From Bedellia somnulentella (taxonomy: Eukaryota > Arthropoda > Insecta > Lepidoptera > Bedelliidae): a DNA stretch of 64,000 bases. The position numbers and the translations under genes are program-made. The notes below the pieces were generated by a model. That model was not told the DNA's origin. It ran no database searches and saw only the letters and a list, made by a program, of their open reading frames with translations. The stretch covers positions 1 to 64,000 of the forward strand of contig CAUYWD010000148.1 in assembly GCA_963576735.1 (NCBI GenBank). The letters run 5' to 3'. Below are positions 43,672 through 55,000 of this stretch, piece after piece; the stretch's first letter is position 1, and each line of letters starts with the position of its first letter.

Positions 43672-46600
43672 TCAAGGGTTCCTGGCACCGCGGCGACGAC
43701 GGCCCCTTCTGGTGGGGTCCGCCAACTCCCTCTCTCGTTCGGCGGCCTCCTTTGCAAGCATGACTCGTTCGCAAAAGGAGGCCGCCGCCGCCCACGCATC
43801 GGGTCTCTCCACCATAGCCGCGACCACGGCCGGCAGAGAGAGATCCGGGCCGATGACCGCCCGGAGTGCTGCCCTCTCTTCATCCCACGCTGGGCACACT
43901 TCTAGGGTGTGCTGTGCCGTCTCCTCGGGGCAATTTAGGCAGTGGTGGCAACGAGCAGCCTGCTCCTTGCCCAGCCGCCACAGGTACTTCCCAAAGCAAC
44001 CATGCCCGGAAAGGACCTGTGTAAGCCGAAAGCTCAGAGATCCGTGCTCTCGCTGCAACCACTGCGTAAAGACGGGGAGGATCGCCTCCACCGTCCTGTG
44101 CCCCGCACTCGGCTGACCCAGTCGCAGTGCCCAGGCCTCTAGGGCAGCTGACTCGACCTCCCGTTTGTAGGCCGCAGTCTCCCGATCCGTGGGCCAGTGG
44201 CCCTGTGTCCGCCGTTCATCACGCCAGTGGAAGGTCGACGCGAGAACTTGCGCGTCTAACTCCCACGGCTTTGAACCCGCCATTAGGCAGGCAGCTTCTC
44301 GGGATACCGTGCGGTATCCCCTTGACACCCTGACAGCCATGAGTCGTTGCGGCGCATGAAGAAGCGCCGCGTTTGACCCTTTCAGGGCGTCAGCCCACAC
44401 TGGGGAGCCGTACATAGCCATGGACCGTACGACTCCCATATAGAGCTGCCTGCACCCGTCCCTAGGGCCCCCAAGGTTCGGCAGGAGTCTGCAGAGTGCA
44501 GCTGCCGCAACCATCAACCGGGGCCCCAGACGCTCGAAGTGAGCGCGGAACGTCCAACGTCCGTCGAGTACTAATCCAAGGTATTTCAAACTTGACTCGA
44601 CGGCAATCCTCTCGCCACCCACGACGATGGCGGATTCCCCAACCGGCGGACCGTTCCGAGGACCATGGAACCACATGGCCTCGGACTTATTCAGGGCCAC
44701 TTCCAGACCCAACGACCTTATTCGGCGCACCACGTGCGCCACTCCCGCAGTCCCGCGGATGGCGGCCTCTCTGTAGGTCTTGCCTCGGGCCGTCACTAGG
44801 GTGTCGTCTGCGTAACAGGTGAGTTGGACACCCCAGAGATTGGCGCCGCGTAAGACCCAGTCGTAGCCGATGTTCCACAGAAGCGGGCCCAAGACTGAGC
44901 CCTGTGGAACACCGCAAGACATTTCGCGGCGACCCCAACCCTCCCGAAGCGGATACGTAATGTACCGGTCCGAGAGGTACGACCCGAGAATCCTTCTGAT
45001 GTAGGGAGGCACGTCATGGTACTTCAGTGCCTCCTCAATGCAAGACCAGGGCATGGTGTTAAAGGCGTTTTTAATGTCGATCGAGACCGCCAATACCACC
45101 TCACCCTGGGATACCGCCTCGTCCGCTATTGAGCGGACCCGCAGAACCGCATGAACGGTGGAACGACAACGCCGGAAACCGTACTGGTGGTCCGACAGGT
45201 TCGGACCAATTTCTTCGAGGTGATTGACGATGCGGGCCGAAACCACCCGCTCCAAGAGCTTGCCCGCCTCATCAAGCAGAACGATTGGCCGGAATGCCGA
45301 AGGCTCTATTGAGTCGGCGGGGCGCCCCTCCTTTCTCAACAAGACGAGTTTGCCCGTCTTCCACGGCTCCGGAAATACACCTTCTTCCAGGCACGCAGAA
45401 AACAGGCCCCGAAACTTCACTTCAAGGAAGGGCTTGAGCGCCACAACCCACGCCTGCCCCGGGATTCCATCTAGACCCGGGGCTGTCTTCTTAGCTTTAA
45501 GGCGCTCGATAGCCACCGCCAACTCCGGCTCCGTCACCTCGGGAACCAGCCGGTCGTCCACCGGACGTTGCCGCTCACATATCATCACGGGGGGTTGATG
45601 CACCCCCCTATTCGGGAACAGTGCCGAGACGACATTTTCCACCACGTGGGGCTGGAGGCTCGTCGTGAGTGGGGGAGCCCAGGGGCGGAGCCTTTGCATC
45701 GCCACTCTATAGGGGCGCCCCCACGGATCTCTATTAAGAGCCTCCCGAAGTTCCTTTCTGGACTCTTCTTTGGCCCTGATGATAGCAATTTTCAGGGCCT
45801 TTTTCGCCTCACGAAATACCTCCACGCGGCGGAGTTCTTCAGCCTCGTCCCGGGGTCTTCTCCTCCTCTGTCTTTTGCACCGGCGGCGTGCCACGATGCT
45901 CGCCTGTCGTAGGCGAGCAATTTCGGCAGACCACCAGTGCACTTGGCGTCTCGGAACCATGGGTCCCACTCGGGGCATAGACGCATCGCAAATCTCTGTG
46001 AGAGCCTCACGAAACCAGTCCACCTCAGCACGGATGTCGATTGCTGTACCAGACGGTGCCACCCAGGACTGAACAATAGCTGCCTCGACCATAGTTTCTT
46101 TGTCCAGCCTGCTGAGGGCCCATCTGGGCCCCCCATTCGTCGACTGACCGCCTGGTAAGGTGGCTGCACGGGACGTGGAGAGGTCGTAACGGATGTAATG
46201 ATGATCCGAAAACGACTCCACGTCTGTGATGACTCTCCAGCCCTTGATCAGGGCCCAGAGACCGGGAGTTGCGAAAGTCAGATCGACAATCGAACTCCCG
46301 TTATGCCGAACGCATGTGGGTGTCGAACCCCTATTTACAATGGCCACACCCGTGGCTGTCACCCACTCTAGCACGACCTCGCCAAAACGATCAGTGGCCG
46401 GAGATCCCCAAGCCACAGACTTGGCATTGAAATCTCCGGCGACCAGGACTTGACGAGGAGAGCGTTGCAGGACTGCTGCTTCTACCTCCTGCATGAACAC
46501 TTCATAGTTGGCAAGGGTTTCATTTGGGGAAAAGTATACTGAAAAAATCACTATTTCCCCGACACGAGCTGAGACGAAACCCTTGCCTCTAGTCACCTCT

Positions 46601-46800
46601 TCCAGCAGCAGTCCTGATGACTGGCTGACGGTTATCGCCGCCACGCCATCCAGGTCCGACACCCAGTTTACCCCTGAAGGGACAAAGTATGGCTCCGAGA
46701 CCACTCCTATTTGTATCAACCACTCCGCCATGCTTTGGAAGAACAGATCCTGGGCAGTGGCGCAGTGGTTGAGGTTCACCTGGAGGAATCGCATGGCCAT
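43672..46800 (-). CDS. ORF2: S10 ORF2, endonuclease-reverse transcriptase (1042 aa)
   Basis: Complete enzyme: endonuclease with LNHC, SEPY, GDFN and SDHHYI, RT with APGLDGIPG, YGFRRCRS, CGVPQGSVLGPL and YADD, C-terminal CHHC...HTLEVC knuckle, tail GRRRRGARNP. It sits in the S3/S5/S8 group but is the most distinct member in the endonuclease and linker. The ATG at 46800 overlaps a TAA that follows the ORF1 stop (TAA-TAATG). Its last ~300 residues are close to S5, again suggesting exchange between copies. Confidence 0.95.
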   Translation of the reverse strand: MAMRFLQVNLNHCATAQDLFFQSMAEWLIQIGVVSEPYFVPSGVNWVSDLDGVAAITVSQSSGLLLEEVTRGKGFVSARVGEIVIFSVYFSPNETLANYEVFMQEVEAAVLQRSPRQVLVAGDFNAKSVAWGSPATDRFGEVVLEWVTATGVAIVNRGSTPTCVRHNGSSIVDLTFATPGLWALIKGWRVITDVESFSDHHYIRYDLSTSRAATLPGGQSTNGGPRWALSRLDKETMVEAAIVQSWVAPSGTAIDIRAEVDWFREALTEICDASMPRVGPMVPRRQVHWWSAEIARLRQASIVARRRCKRQRRRRPRDEAEELRRVEVFREAKKALKIAIIRAKEESRKELREALNRDPWGRPYRVAMQRLRPWAPPLTTSLQPHVVENVVSALFPNRGVHQPPVMICERQRPVDDRLVPEVTEPELAVAIERLKAKKTAPGLDGIPGQAWVVALKPFLEVKFRGLFSACLEEGVFPEPWKTGKLVLLRKEGRPADSIEPSAFRPIVLLDEAGKLLERVVSARIVNHLEEIGPNLSDHQYGFRRCRSTVHAVLRVRSIADEAVSQGEVVLAVSIDIKNAFNTMPWSCIEEALKYHDVPPYIRRILGSYLSDRYITYPLREGWGRREMSCGVPQGSVLGPLLWNIGYDWVLRGANLWGVQLTCYADDTLVTARGKTYREAAIRGTAGVAHVVRRIRSLGLEVALNKSEAMWFHGPRNGPPVGESAIVVGGERIAVESSLKYLGLVLDGRWTFRAHFERLGPRLMVAAAALCRLLPNLGGPRDGCRQLYMGVVRSMAMYGSPVWADALKGSNAALLHAPQRLMAVRVSRGYRTVSREAACLMAGSKPWELDAQVLASTFHWRDERRTQGHWPTDRETAAYKREVESAALEAWALRLGQPSAGHRTVEAILPVFTQWLQREHGSLSFRLTQVLSGHGCFGKYLWRLGKEQAARCHHCLNCPEETAQHTLEVCPAWDEERAALRAVIGPDLSLPAVVAAMVERPDAWAAAASFCERVMLAKEAAERERELADPTRRGRRRRGARNP

Positions 46801-46802
46801 TA

Positions 46803-48935
46803 TTATCCGATAGTCATGGGTTCCTCCTCAGCTCTTGGCTTTGTATTAGCCTGAGTAGAGCTTGAATGCCCTATGCCAACCCTCTTATGACCTGCCCGCT
46901 TAGTTTTGTTTGCGGCACAGGTTTTGGCTCCAATTTTGTGGCCTGCAGGCCTTCCATCAGCCGTGCAGATGGGACAGCTTGGCTTTGCATGGCATGTGTC
47001 CGCTATGTGGCCGGCCAAGCCGCAGCGATAGCAGAGATCGCTACGGTCGATTTGCGAATCACATTTTGCGCGTACGTGGCCTACTTGGAGGCACTTGTAA
47101 CAGCGTAGCTCTTTTCGTGGCAACAACTGCACGCGCACTTCTCCCCATCCAATCTGAATATGCCCCACCTGAAGCATATTCTTTGCCGCAACCAGCGGAC
47201 ACCTGACGTGGACTGTTGATAGCCCACGTTGTCCTTCGGTTATCCGCCCAACCTTTACATCAGCCTTTGAACAGCCGCCGGCGCTAGCTACGGCTTCGGC
47301 CACCTCGCTGCTAGAAACTGAGTCGTCCAGACCAAATAGACGGAGGTCTTCAAGCTTCATTGGTCTGAACACAGTTACCAGGTCAGGTGGAAGGACTTCT
47401 CTTAGCCTATTTGCGAAGGCATCGGCTTTTTCGGAAGATTGTTCTCCCGATATCTCATATTTTCGGGCCCCGGTGATAGCGGTTCGTATCCGCAAAGGCC
47501 CGATTCCCAGACCACTCATGTCAATTTGCTTCCTGGCCTGGGATAGGATATCGCCATAGTTAGCTCCGTTCTTTTCCGCCTCCGCATCGAGTCTTACGAC
47601 CACTGCCGCAGATCGAGGCGTTCGGAGTTTGCGCACCTTTGGTTTTGCAGCTTTTTTTGCCATTTGTTTACCAGTAGCTGGGGCTGCAGGCGTGTTTTTC
47701 TGCCCTTTTTTAGTTTTTCGTCGGGCAACTGTAGCCCACGACTCCTCCGTGGTTGCCGAAGATGTGCTCGGTTGTTGCGACATCGATTCTCGCACCACAA
47801 CAGCTGGTCTTGACACCGGTTTTTGCGCAGGTAAGGGTAAACTAGCAGGTCGTACAGTGCTTTCCCCCTTACCTTTACCCTTTCCCTTACCCTGCAGCCT
47901 TTTTTCGGTCGTTGAAGACTTTCTAGACTGTGCAGGATCGGTAATTAGCTGGGCTGACTTGTCCGCCGCTAGAGGTGGCCGTAACCGTTTTTCGGGAAGC
48001 AAACGGCCCTCCAGAGCTTCCAACCGAGCATTGACCATGGTCCCTACCTGGACCATGATTTTTTGGGCTAGGCTATCAGTAGCCTCTGAATTAAGGTTGC
48101 ATCCCCGAATTTCTTCCCTAAAGGCTTCTAGCTCTTTTCGAAGTGCTTCCTGCTCCGACCGGAGACCTTCGTTTGAAGATTTCAAGATTTTCAACTCGTT
48201 TTTTAGTCGAGCATTGTCGTCTTGAAGCCTCCTCGTTTCATCAGTAGACGACCGTTCTAACAGAGCTTCTGTGGACTCTTTAATCGTTGACGTTGCCTCT
48301 TTGAGCTTTTTAATGAACGTGCCCTTCAACGCCTTCGAATTATGAGCAACATCCATTATTTTAGCTATCCCTTCCTGAACCGATGCTAGAATTTCAGCTG
48401 CCGTCTTTTCAGAGGCTGGTATCGGTGCCTCTGTAATTTGTGGCCTTTGCAGTCTCTTCTTCTCTTGGACAGGGTTATTCCGTTCCATTCTATGAGACAG
48501 CTCTTCTGAGTTTTTCAGTAAGAAACTGTCTCTTTTCGCCTTTGCGAGTTCTTCACGAGCTCTGCCGACGCCAATGAACTGGCCTGTTGTTGGTGGCCTA
48601 CCACGCCCTCTTTTCGCAGTTGCCTTGGAATTCGAGGAAACTGCACTGCCGTCTGAATCTGAGGCACTTAAGCCACTGCCAGCACGCCGTTTTCTGTGTA
48701 GGTCCCACAGCCTGTTTTCACCTTCCACAGTCGTATGTGAGCTCACACTCATATTTTCATCAGTAAGATCGGAGTCCGATAGTCGTTCGCATAAGTCATT
48801 GTATCGCAAAAGATGGGTGTTGTCCCCCCCAGAATACAAGGGACGGCCTACATCAAAAGATGTAGGGAGGGATTCTCCGCCGGCTGAGCCGACGGTACCC
48901 TCCTGGGGTAATAACTTTCTATTTTCACTCATCAT
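46803..48935 (-). CDS. ORF1: S10 ORF1, gag-like protein (710 aa, type 2 N-terminus)
   Basis: Starts MMSENRKLLPQEG, nearly the same first 40 residues as S8, then diverges. It has AT-hook-like KRGRGRPP followed by FIGVGRAREELA, a coiled coil (RRLQDDNARLKNELKILK region), KGKGKGKGE run, gag core (RTPRSAAVVVRL) and three zinc knuckles (CYKC, CYRC, CPIC). C-terminus EEPMTIG, tandem TAA stops. Expected to bind element RNA and telomeric sites. The sharp contrast between a near-identical N-terminus and a divergent remainder relative to S8 marks the N-terminus and hairpin region as an exchangeable or specially conserved block. Confidence 0.93.
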   Translation of the reverse strand: MMSENRKLLPQEGTVGSAGGESLPTSFDVGRPLYSGGDNTHLLRYNDLCERLSDSDLTDENMSVSSHTTVEGENRLWDLHRKRRAGSGLSASDSDGSAVSSNSKATAKRGRGRPPTTGQFIGVGRAREELAKAKRDSFLLKNSEELSHRMERNNPVQEKKRLQRPQITEAPIPASEKTAAEILASVQEGIAKIMDVAHNSKALKGTFIKKLKEATSTIKESTEALLERSSTDETRRLQDDNARLKNELKILKSSNEGLRSEQEALRKELEAFREEIRGCNLNSEATDSLAQKIMVQVGTMVNARLEALEGRLLPEKRLRPPLAADKSAQLITDPAQSRKSSTTEKRLQGKGKGKGKGESTVRPASLPLPAQKPVSRPAVVVRESMSQQPSTSSATTEESWATVARRKTKKGQKNTPAAPATGKQMAKKAAKPKVRKLRTPRSAAVVVRLDAEAEKNGANYGDILSQARKQIDMSGLGIGPLRIRTAITGARKYEISGEQSSEKADAFANRLREVLPPDLVTVFRPMKLEDLRLFGLDDSVSSSEVAEAVASAGGCSKADVKVGRITEGQRGLSTVHVRCPLVAAKNMLQVGHIQIGWGEVRVQLLPRKELRCYKCLQVGHVRAKCDSQIDRSDLCYRCGLAGHIADTCHAKPSCPICTADGRPAGHKIGAKTCAANKTKRAGHKRVGIGHSSSTQANTKPRAEEEPMTIG

Positions 48936-48971
48936 TCATGTTTTGGTAGGCAATTTTACCCTCGGCCTACC
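48823..48971 (-). promoter_or_regulatory. S10 hairpin array across ORF1 start (type 2)
   Basis: H1 48945-48971; H3 CCTACATC/GATGTAGG; YSGG hairpin GTCCC/GGGAC from 48823. H4 RNA stem CCGUCGGC/GCCGGCGG with loop UCA differs from S8 by a G-C for G-U change that keeps pairing. Confidence 0.75.
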
Positions 48972-49367
48972 ATCGAGCTTAACCCCCCCTACCCCTGCGC
49001 TAGGCACTGGACCCCCTCCAGACACTCATCCCCTCGGCACGCAGACCTTGGGATTGGGGTAATTTTTTATAGAGGTTTTCTTCCTCGCAGCCCAGACCTC
49101 AGTGGCCTGAGCCCCCGTTCCCACCGAAGTAGGCTTACGGGTTGGCCGGCAGTATCATGAAGACACTGCCGCCCCTCCATCACCAGCCGCCCAATGTGGA
49201 CAGTCGCTGGGACCGAACGCAAGACAGAACCTGGCCGACCAATGTGGTACAAACGCCAGGTTCTAACTCAACAACGACGCCTAATCGGTACATTGGCTTC
49301 ACCCCGGGCTGGATTGCCCGAGGCTACTGAGCCCCCACGCCACGACAAGGCTGTACCATGTGGGGGT
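48936..49367 (-). other. S10 5' UTR, short form
   Basis: 432 nt, no gene. Layout as S3/S5 with one CAGCCGCCC module and the GAACCTGGC/GCCAGGTTC hairpin. Confidence 0.68.
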
Positions 49368-49372
49368 AACCT
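49368..49372 (-). repeat. Telomeric tract T12, single unit
   Basis: One AACCT unit separates S10 from the poly(T) of S11. Confidence 0.8.
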
Positions 49373-51574
49373 TTTTTTTTTTTTTTTTTTTTACGTTACG
49401 TTCGAGAAACTCCCATCGGCTATCAATTACGACACCCAAGTATTTCATATAACGGCCAACCCTGACATATGCATTTCCTACTTGGATTGATGTGTCGGGT
49501 GGTTCCTGAGTTTTAGGGAGATTGTGAAACCATATTGCCTCAGTTTTTTGTGCAGCCACTTTAAGCCCTATTCCTTCTATTTTGCTAATGACACATGCCA
49601 CACTTAGTTCCGCCAGTCGAGCGGTTCTCGAATAAGAATCTCCTTTCACCAATACAAGCGTGTCATCAGCGTAGCAAACCAGATTGGTGTTCTCAGGTAG
49701 ATGAGTTCGTAAGACCGCGTCATAAGCAAGGTTCCACAAGAGAGGTCCCAGTACAGATCCCTGTGGTACCCCGCAATTTACATCCCTCTGATTAATTTCG
49801 CGATTTTGCCCAGGGTAACTAATCTTTCTATTGTTTAAGTATCCGTAGATAATGCGGCGCAAGTACGGTGGAATATTATAATGGTCCAGAGCTTCTCGTA
49901 TTTCCCTCCATGGAAGTGTATTGAACGCGTTTATTATGTCCAGACTTATAGCTAACATAACTTTTCCTTCGGCAATTGCTTCATTAGAGTGAGATCGAAC
50001 AGATAAGATGGCATCGATAGTCGAGCGTCCTTTTCTGAAGCCAAACTGGCATTCTGACAAGTTAGGGCCAATACCCGACAAATGATCGTTAATGCGATCA
50101 GCAATTATCCGTTCAAAGAGCTTGCCAGCCTCATCCAACAAGCAGATTGGACGGTATGCAGAAGGAGATTCCGCGACCCTACCTTCTTTATGTAAAAGGA
50201 CTAGTTTTGCCTCTTTCCATATCGAGGGGAAAATACCTAGCCGAAAACAGCTTGTGAAAAGCCTTCTCAGACGATCGCCAAGAGTTCCTAGCGCCAAAAC
50301 CCAAGCTCTGCCTGGGATTCCATCGGGGCCTGGAGCAGTATTTTTGGCCGCAAGACGTTTAACAGCATGAGAAAGTTCATCCGATGACACATTATCTTGA
50401 GCTAACCACAAGGGTACATCTGGTTGTACCGGTGTAGAGATTTGCTCATTTTGAGTTTGTGGAAACAATGTATCTACCACCAATGCCGTGAAATTAGGTT
50501 CGAAGGTTTCCGTCAATGGTGGGACCCACGGTCGGAGTTTACCCATCACCATTTTGTAAGGCCTTCCCCATGGGTCTCTGTTTAGACTCTCTCTTAATTC
50601 ATTATAAGATCGAGCCTTTGCTTCCGCTATTGCCACTTGCATAGCTTTTGTTGCTTGACGATAAGTAATATAAGCCCTCTCTTTTTCTTCAACCGTTGCT
50701 CGTCGTCTTTTACGGGCTCGTGTGTATTGGCGTCTGCTAGCCATACACACGTCGCGAAGTCGGCTGATTTCGTTCGACCACCAGTATTGACATTTATGTT
50801 GAGCAGGCCTGCATCGAGGCATTGAAGCGTCACAAATTGATGTCATAGTGTTCCGAAACCAGGTAGCCTCGGTCTCCGGATCTAACTCTTCATCAGTATC
50901 GACCCATGCCGCAACGTTAGATGCTGCAATGAATAGGTCCCGGTTCAATAGCTTTAGCGACCAACGTCTTGAGGTCATCTCTTGATAACAGTTGCTACCC
51001 GTAGTACTTTGGATTGTTGCCATCATTTCAATGTACTGGTGATCGGATAGGGTTATCTCGCCATCTGCCACTTTCCACTTCGATAGCAAACGAGCAGCTG
51101 ATGGGCTCGCCCAAGTCAGATCAACAACTGATTCTCCTTGCCAGCGTACGCAGGTTGGTATGGATCCCCGGTTGAGGAGACCGAGGTTCATTTCCGCCGC
51201 CCATTCCATAAGTTCTGTACTTTTTGGGTCACTCACAGTATCGCCCCAGACATGTGAGCGTGCATTAAAATCACCAAGCACAAGCATCAGGTCGACTGTG
51301 AGACCCCGAATGAAAACAGCTAATCCATCAAGATATGCTTCGTACTGAGCGAGGTTACAATTTGGCGATATGTAGCAACCTATTATTGCCATAGGTCCCC
51401 ACTTGACTGCAACCCACCCTTCGCCCCTTTGGATAAGGGACATTGATAAGTTGCTTGTAAGACAACCCCAATATACGGCCACTAAGCCCTTTTCATCACC
51501 AAACCAGCGGGGATGATTTGGGACAGTGTAGGGCTCTGAAACCACTGCTACAGCCACCGACCGTTCGGCGAGGT
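49373..51574 (-). mobile_element. S11: SART-like fragment truncated at both ends but polyadenylated
   Basis: A 20-nt poly(T) is followed directly by RT-coding sequence, with no 3' UTR and no C-terminal domain. The other end stops within the endonuclease N-terminus at about 51574. It belongs to the same divergent subfamily as S12 and is more AT-rich than the other elements. Its last bases before poly(A) read AACGTAACGT (RNA sense), recalling the CACGT end of normal copies. Confidence 0.9.
49393..51574 (-). pseudogene. ORF2: S11 ORF2 fragment (endonuclease to RT thumb)
   Basis: About 727 open codons of an ORF2 of the S12 subfamily, from LAERSVAVAVVSEPY (endonuclease, first ~25 residues lost) through GDFNARS, SDHQYIE, APGPDGIPG, FGFRKGRS, CGVPQGSVLGPL and YADDTLVLV to DSRWEFLE in the thumb, where poly(A) begins. 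The C-terminal CCHC and the 3' UTR are absent. The frame runs on as poly-lysine through the tail, which is only a consequence of the A tract. The rest of the frame has no stop, so the copy is not old. Not functional as an enzyme gene. Confidence 0.88.
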
Positions 51575-51581
51575 AACCTAA

Positions 51582-51584
<3 letters not shown>
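51575..51584 (-). repeat. Telomeric tract T13, (TTAGG)2
   Basis: Two units, preceded by AGGT on the S11 side. Confidence 0.85.
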
Positions 51585-51651
<67 letters not shown>

Positions 51652-51652
<1 letters not shown>

Positions 51653-52035
51653 TCGAGGGGGAAATCTTCAGAAAGATACCTTGCTGCATGGGGTTTACAG
51701 CAGGGTTATGTGGGATTCTTACCCACTAAAACCCCCTCGGTAGCCGGCCTCAGCGCATGCAGGAGTCATCGGGATCTCACTGAACACACCAATGACCCCC
51801 TTGCGCGTCACCCAGTAGGGTTCTTCCCGTGGAATTTCCATTATTACCGCTTGCCTAGCGGTTGAGCAATATTCGGCTACAGAATACTACCCACTGCCCT
51901 GGGTCACTTTGTAGAATTAGGTCCCCTTCCTTAGTTCTGTGATCCTGTTTGTTCCTTGTTAGGCGCCTCTTACACCAAGTGGGAAAGACTGTAGGCTTAT
52001 TCTTAAACCCAGCTCTACAGGGTACAGTGAGGGTA
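51652..52035 (-). other. S12 3' UTR
   Basis: 384 nt, no gene. Terminal fold kept with altered pairs: outer stem CGAGGGGG/CCCCCTCG, hairpin GTGGG/CCCAC with loop ATTCTTA, inner hairpin TGCTG/CAGCA. Confidence 0.68.
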
Positions 52036-55000
52036 TCAAGGACGGACATTACCACCGCCCCTGCGTCGTCGTTGCCTTCGAGTGGGATCAGCCCTCTCCC
52101 GATCCCGCTCATTTGCCTCTTTCTTGAGCATTACTGCTTCACAAAAAGAGACAACGGCGCTCCAATTTTCTCGACAAGCCAGCATAGCTTCGACTAATGC
52201 CGGTGGAGAAAGGTCATGCCCAATTTTTTGAGTAAGGGTGCTCCTCTCGTTTGCCCATGCTGGACAATCCTCCAGAGTATGTTGGGCGGAATCTATGGTT
52301 CCGTCACAGTGGTGACATTTAGCTGTTTCTTCACGTCCTATTCTGTGAAGGTACTCACCGAAACAGCCATGTCCAGTGAGCACCTGGGTAAGCCTATAGG
52401 TGACGCTACCACCGCCTCGATCCAACCAAGTGGTAAGACTTGGCAGAATTGCACTGACCGTGCGACGCCTCATTGATAGTGGTTCTTCTAATCTTTCCTG
52501 CCATGAGTCAATAGCTTGTCGACGCATTTGCTGCCGCAATCCTTCCATTTCTCTCCCAGTAGGGTTACCAACTGAAGAACGCAGTTCCTTGTACACATTT
52601 GCATCAACGTTTGCAAGTATATCAAAGGGAGGCATTCGTGCCAAGAGAGTTGCCGCGTCAAAGGACAAGGTTCGGTATCCTCGAGCAACCCGTATAGCTA
52701 TTTGGCGCTGAGCACTATTCAACTTCATTCGGTTTTGACGAGTAAGTTTATCAGACCACACTGGTGCCGCGTAGAGGGCTATGGATCGGATAACCCCTGC
52801 ATAAAGTCGCCGAACTTCCTCCCTTGGGCCTCCAAGATTCGGTAATAGTCTGTGCATGGCACCAGATACTTTTTGAATCCGTGGAAGCAGTTTCTCGAAG
52901 TGTTCGGTAAATTTCCAACGGCTATCTATTAGGACTCCAAGGTATTTCATACAGTGGCCTACCTCTACATTTGCATCTCCGACTCTGATTGAGTAATTAG
53001 GAGGTTCCTGATTACTGGGAAGATTGTGAAACCAGATAGCTTCCGTTTTGTGAGGAGCCACTTTCAGCCCAATGCTTTCAATTTTGGAAACAACTCGAGC
53101 AACACTCAGTTCTGTAAGTCGGGCAGCCCTCTGAAAATTTTCGGCTTCAACTAATACAAGTGTGTCGTCGGCATAACAAACCAATTTTGAGCCTGATGGC
53201 AGGTTACTACGTAAGACGGTATCATAGGCGAGGTTCCACAATAGTGGACCAAGCACTGACCCTTGAGGAACACCACATTCTACTGCCTCAGTGTAAGAAT
53301 CTCCGCTACGACCAACATAGGTTATAGATCTATTGCTCAGGTATGTATTCACAATATTTTGCAGGTACAAGGGCACGTTATGATAGATAAGTGCCTCTCG
53401 TATTGCTTCCCAGGGGAGCGTATTAAAAGCATTAATAATATCTAGGCTCACAGCCAACATTACATTTCCCTCGGAGACTGTTTGTTCCGAAAGGAAGCGG
53501 ACGCGGAGTATTGCATCCACGGTTGACCTTCCCTTTCGGAACCCAAATTGGGAATCCGATAAGTTGGGGCCAGTTGCAGATAAATGCTCTGTAATACGAT
53601 CGCCAATGATCCGTTCAAAAAGCTTACCAGCCTCATCAAGTAGACAGATGGGTCGGTATGCCGAAGGAGATGATGTGACCCTACCTTCTTTATGTAGCAG
53701 AACAAGTTTTGCCTTTTTCCAGATCAAAGGAAATACTCCAAGGCGGAGGCAGCTAGTAAACAGTCGCTTCAGACGGTCTCCAAGGATGCTAAGAGCCAAT
53801 ACCCAGGCACGGCCTGGAATCCCATCAGGACCTGGAGCAGTGTTTTTTGCTGCCAAGCGTTTAACGGACCAATTGAATTCCTCCGTCGATATGTCCAATT
53901 CGTCCGTCCATAAAGGCTGGTCCAGTTGGTCAATGACGGGGGAAGGGTTTGCATTGGCACGCGGAAACAAGGTATCCACTATTTGTACCGTGAAATCTGG
54001 TTCTAAGGTCTCTGTAAGTGGGGGTACCCACGGACGCAGTTTCCCCATTACCGTCTTATACGGGCGTCCCCATGGATCTCTGTCCAGTTTTTCCAGAAGT
54101 TCCTTCCAGGCGTTGGCTTTAGCGTTCGCTATGGCGATTTGGAACGCCACTGTTGCCTCTCTGTACGAAGCATAAGCTATGGCCTTTTCTTCGGGAGTAG
54201 CTCGCCGCCTTCTACGGGCTCTCGTATACTGGCGTCTGCTAGACCAGCACACATTGCGAAGATGCGTAATTTCGTCCGTCCACCAATATTCTTTTTTGCG
54301 CTCCACAGGTTTACTCCGAGGCATTGAGCTATCACAAATATCGGTCATGGTGTCTCGGAACCAGATGGCCGTATTTTCAGGGTTCGCTTCTTCTAGCTCT
54401 TCAGCCCAGTCTGCAACGTTGGCAGCGGCTATCAGGAGATCCCGATTAAGCTGCTTGAGGGACCATCGTTGTGGCAGGTTATTTTGTGGCCGGACTCCAC
54501 CCGAGTGTGACTGAACTTTTACAACCATCTCGATATATTGGTGATCGGATAGTGTAACTTCACCATCCGCAACTCTCCACCCTGTTACAATTCGTGAAGC
54601 TGACGGACTTGCCCACGTCAAATCGACAATAGACTCGCCTTGCCATCGGATGCACGTCGGTACAGATCCTTGGTTTAAAAGTCCGAGGTTGAATTCCGAA
54701 GTCCATCCTAGAAGGGTGTCACTTTTCGGCTCACTCATGGTGTCCCCCCATATATGTGAACGAGCGTTGAAGTCGCCAAGAACCAAAATAAAGTTTGAAG
54801 TAATGCTTCGAACGCCCATCGATAACCCGTCCAAGTACCTTTCGTACTCGGCAAGGGTACAATTGGGTGATACATAGCAGCCAACTATTGCAAAATGACC
54901 CCATGATACAGCAACCCATCCGTGTCCTTTTGTTAGGAGAGACATTGGTAAATTGTTAGAAATGCTACTCCAATATACAGCAACCAAGCCCGCACTGTCT

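Larger units (their letters stand above)
43264..49367 (-). mobile_element. S10: full-length SART-like element, both ORFs open
   Basis: A 21-nt poly(A), 3' UTR, intact ORF2 and ORF1 (type 2), short-form 5' UTR. Body 6083 bp. At the 5' end one extra T lies between GGGGG and AACCT on the + strand, a small departure from the usual junction. Confidence 0.93.

Noticed and set aside
49299..51689. A 796-codon frame with poly-lysine at both ends in S11
   Set aside because: The lysine runs are the poly(A) tails of S11 and S12 read in frame; the real coding fragment is 49393-51574.
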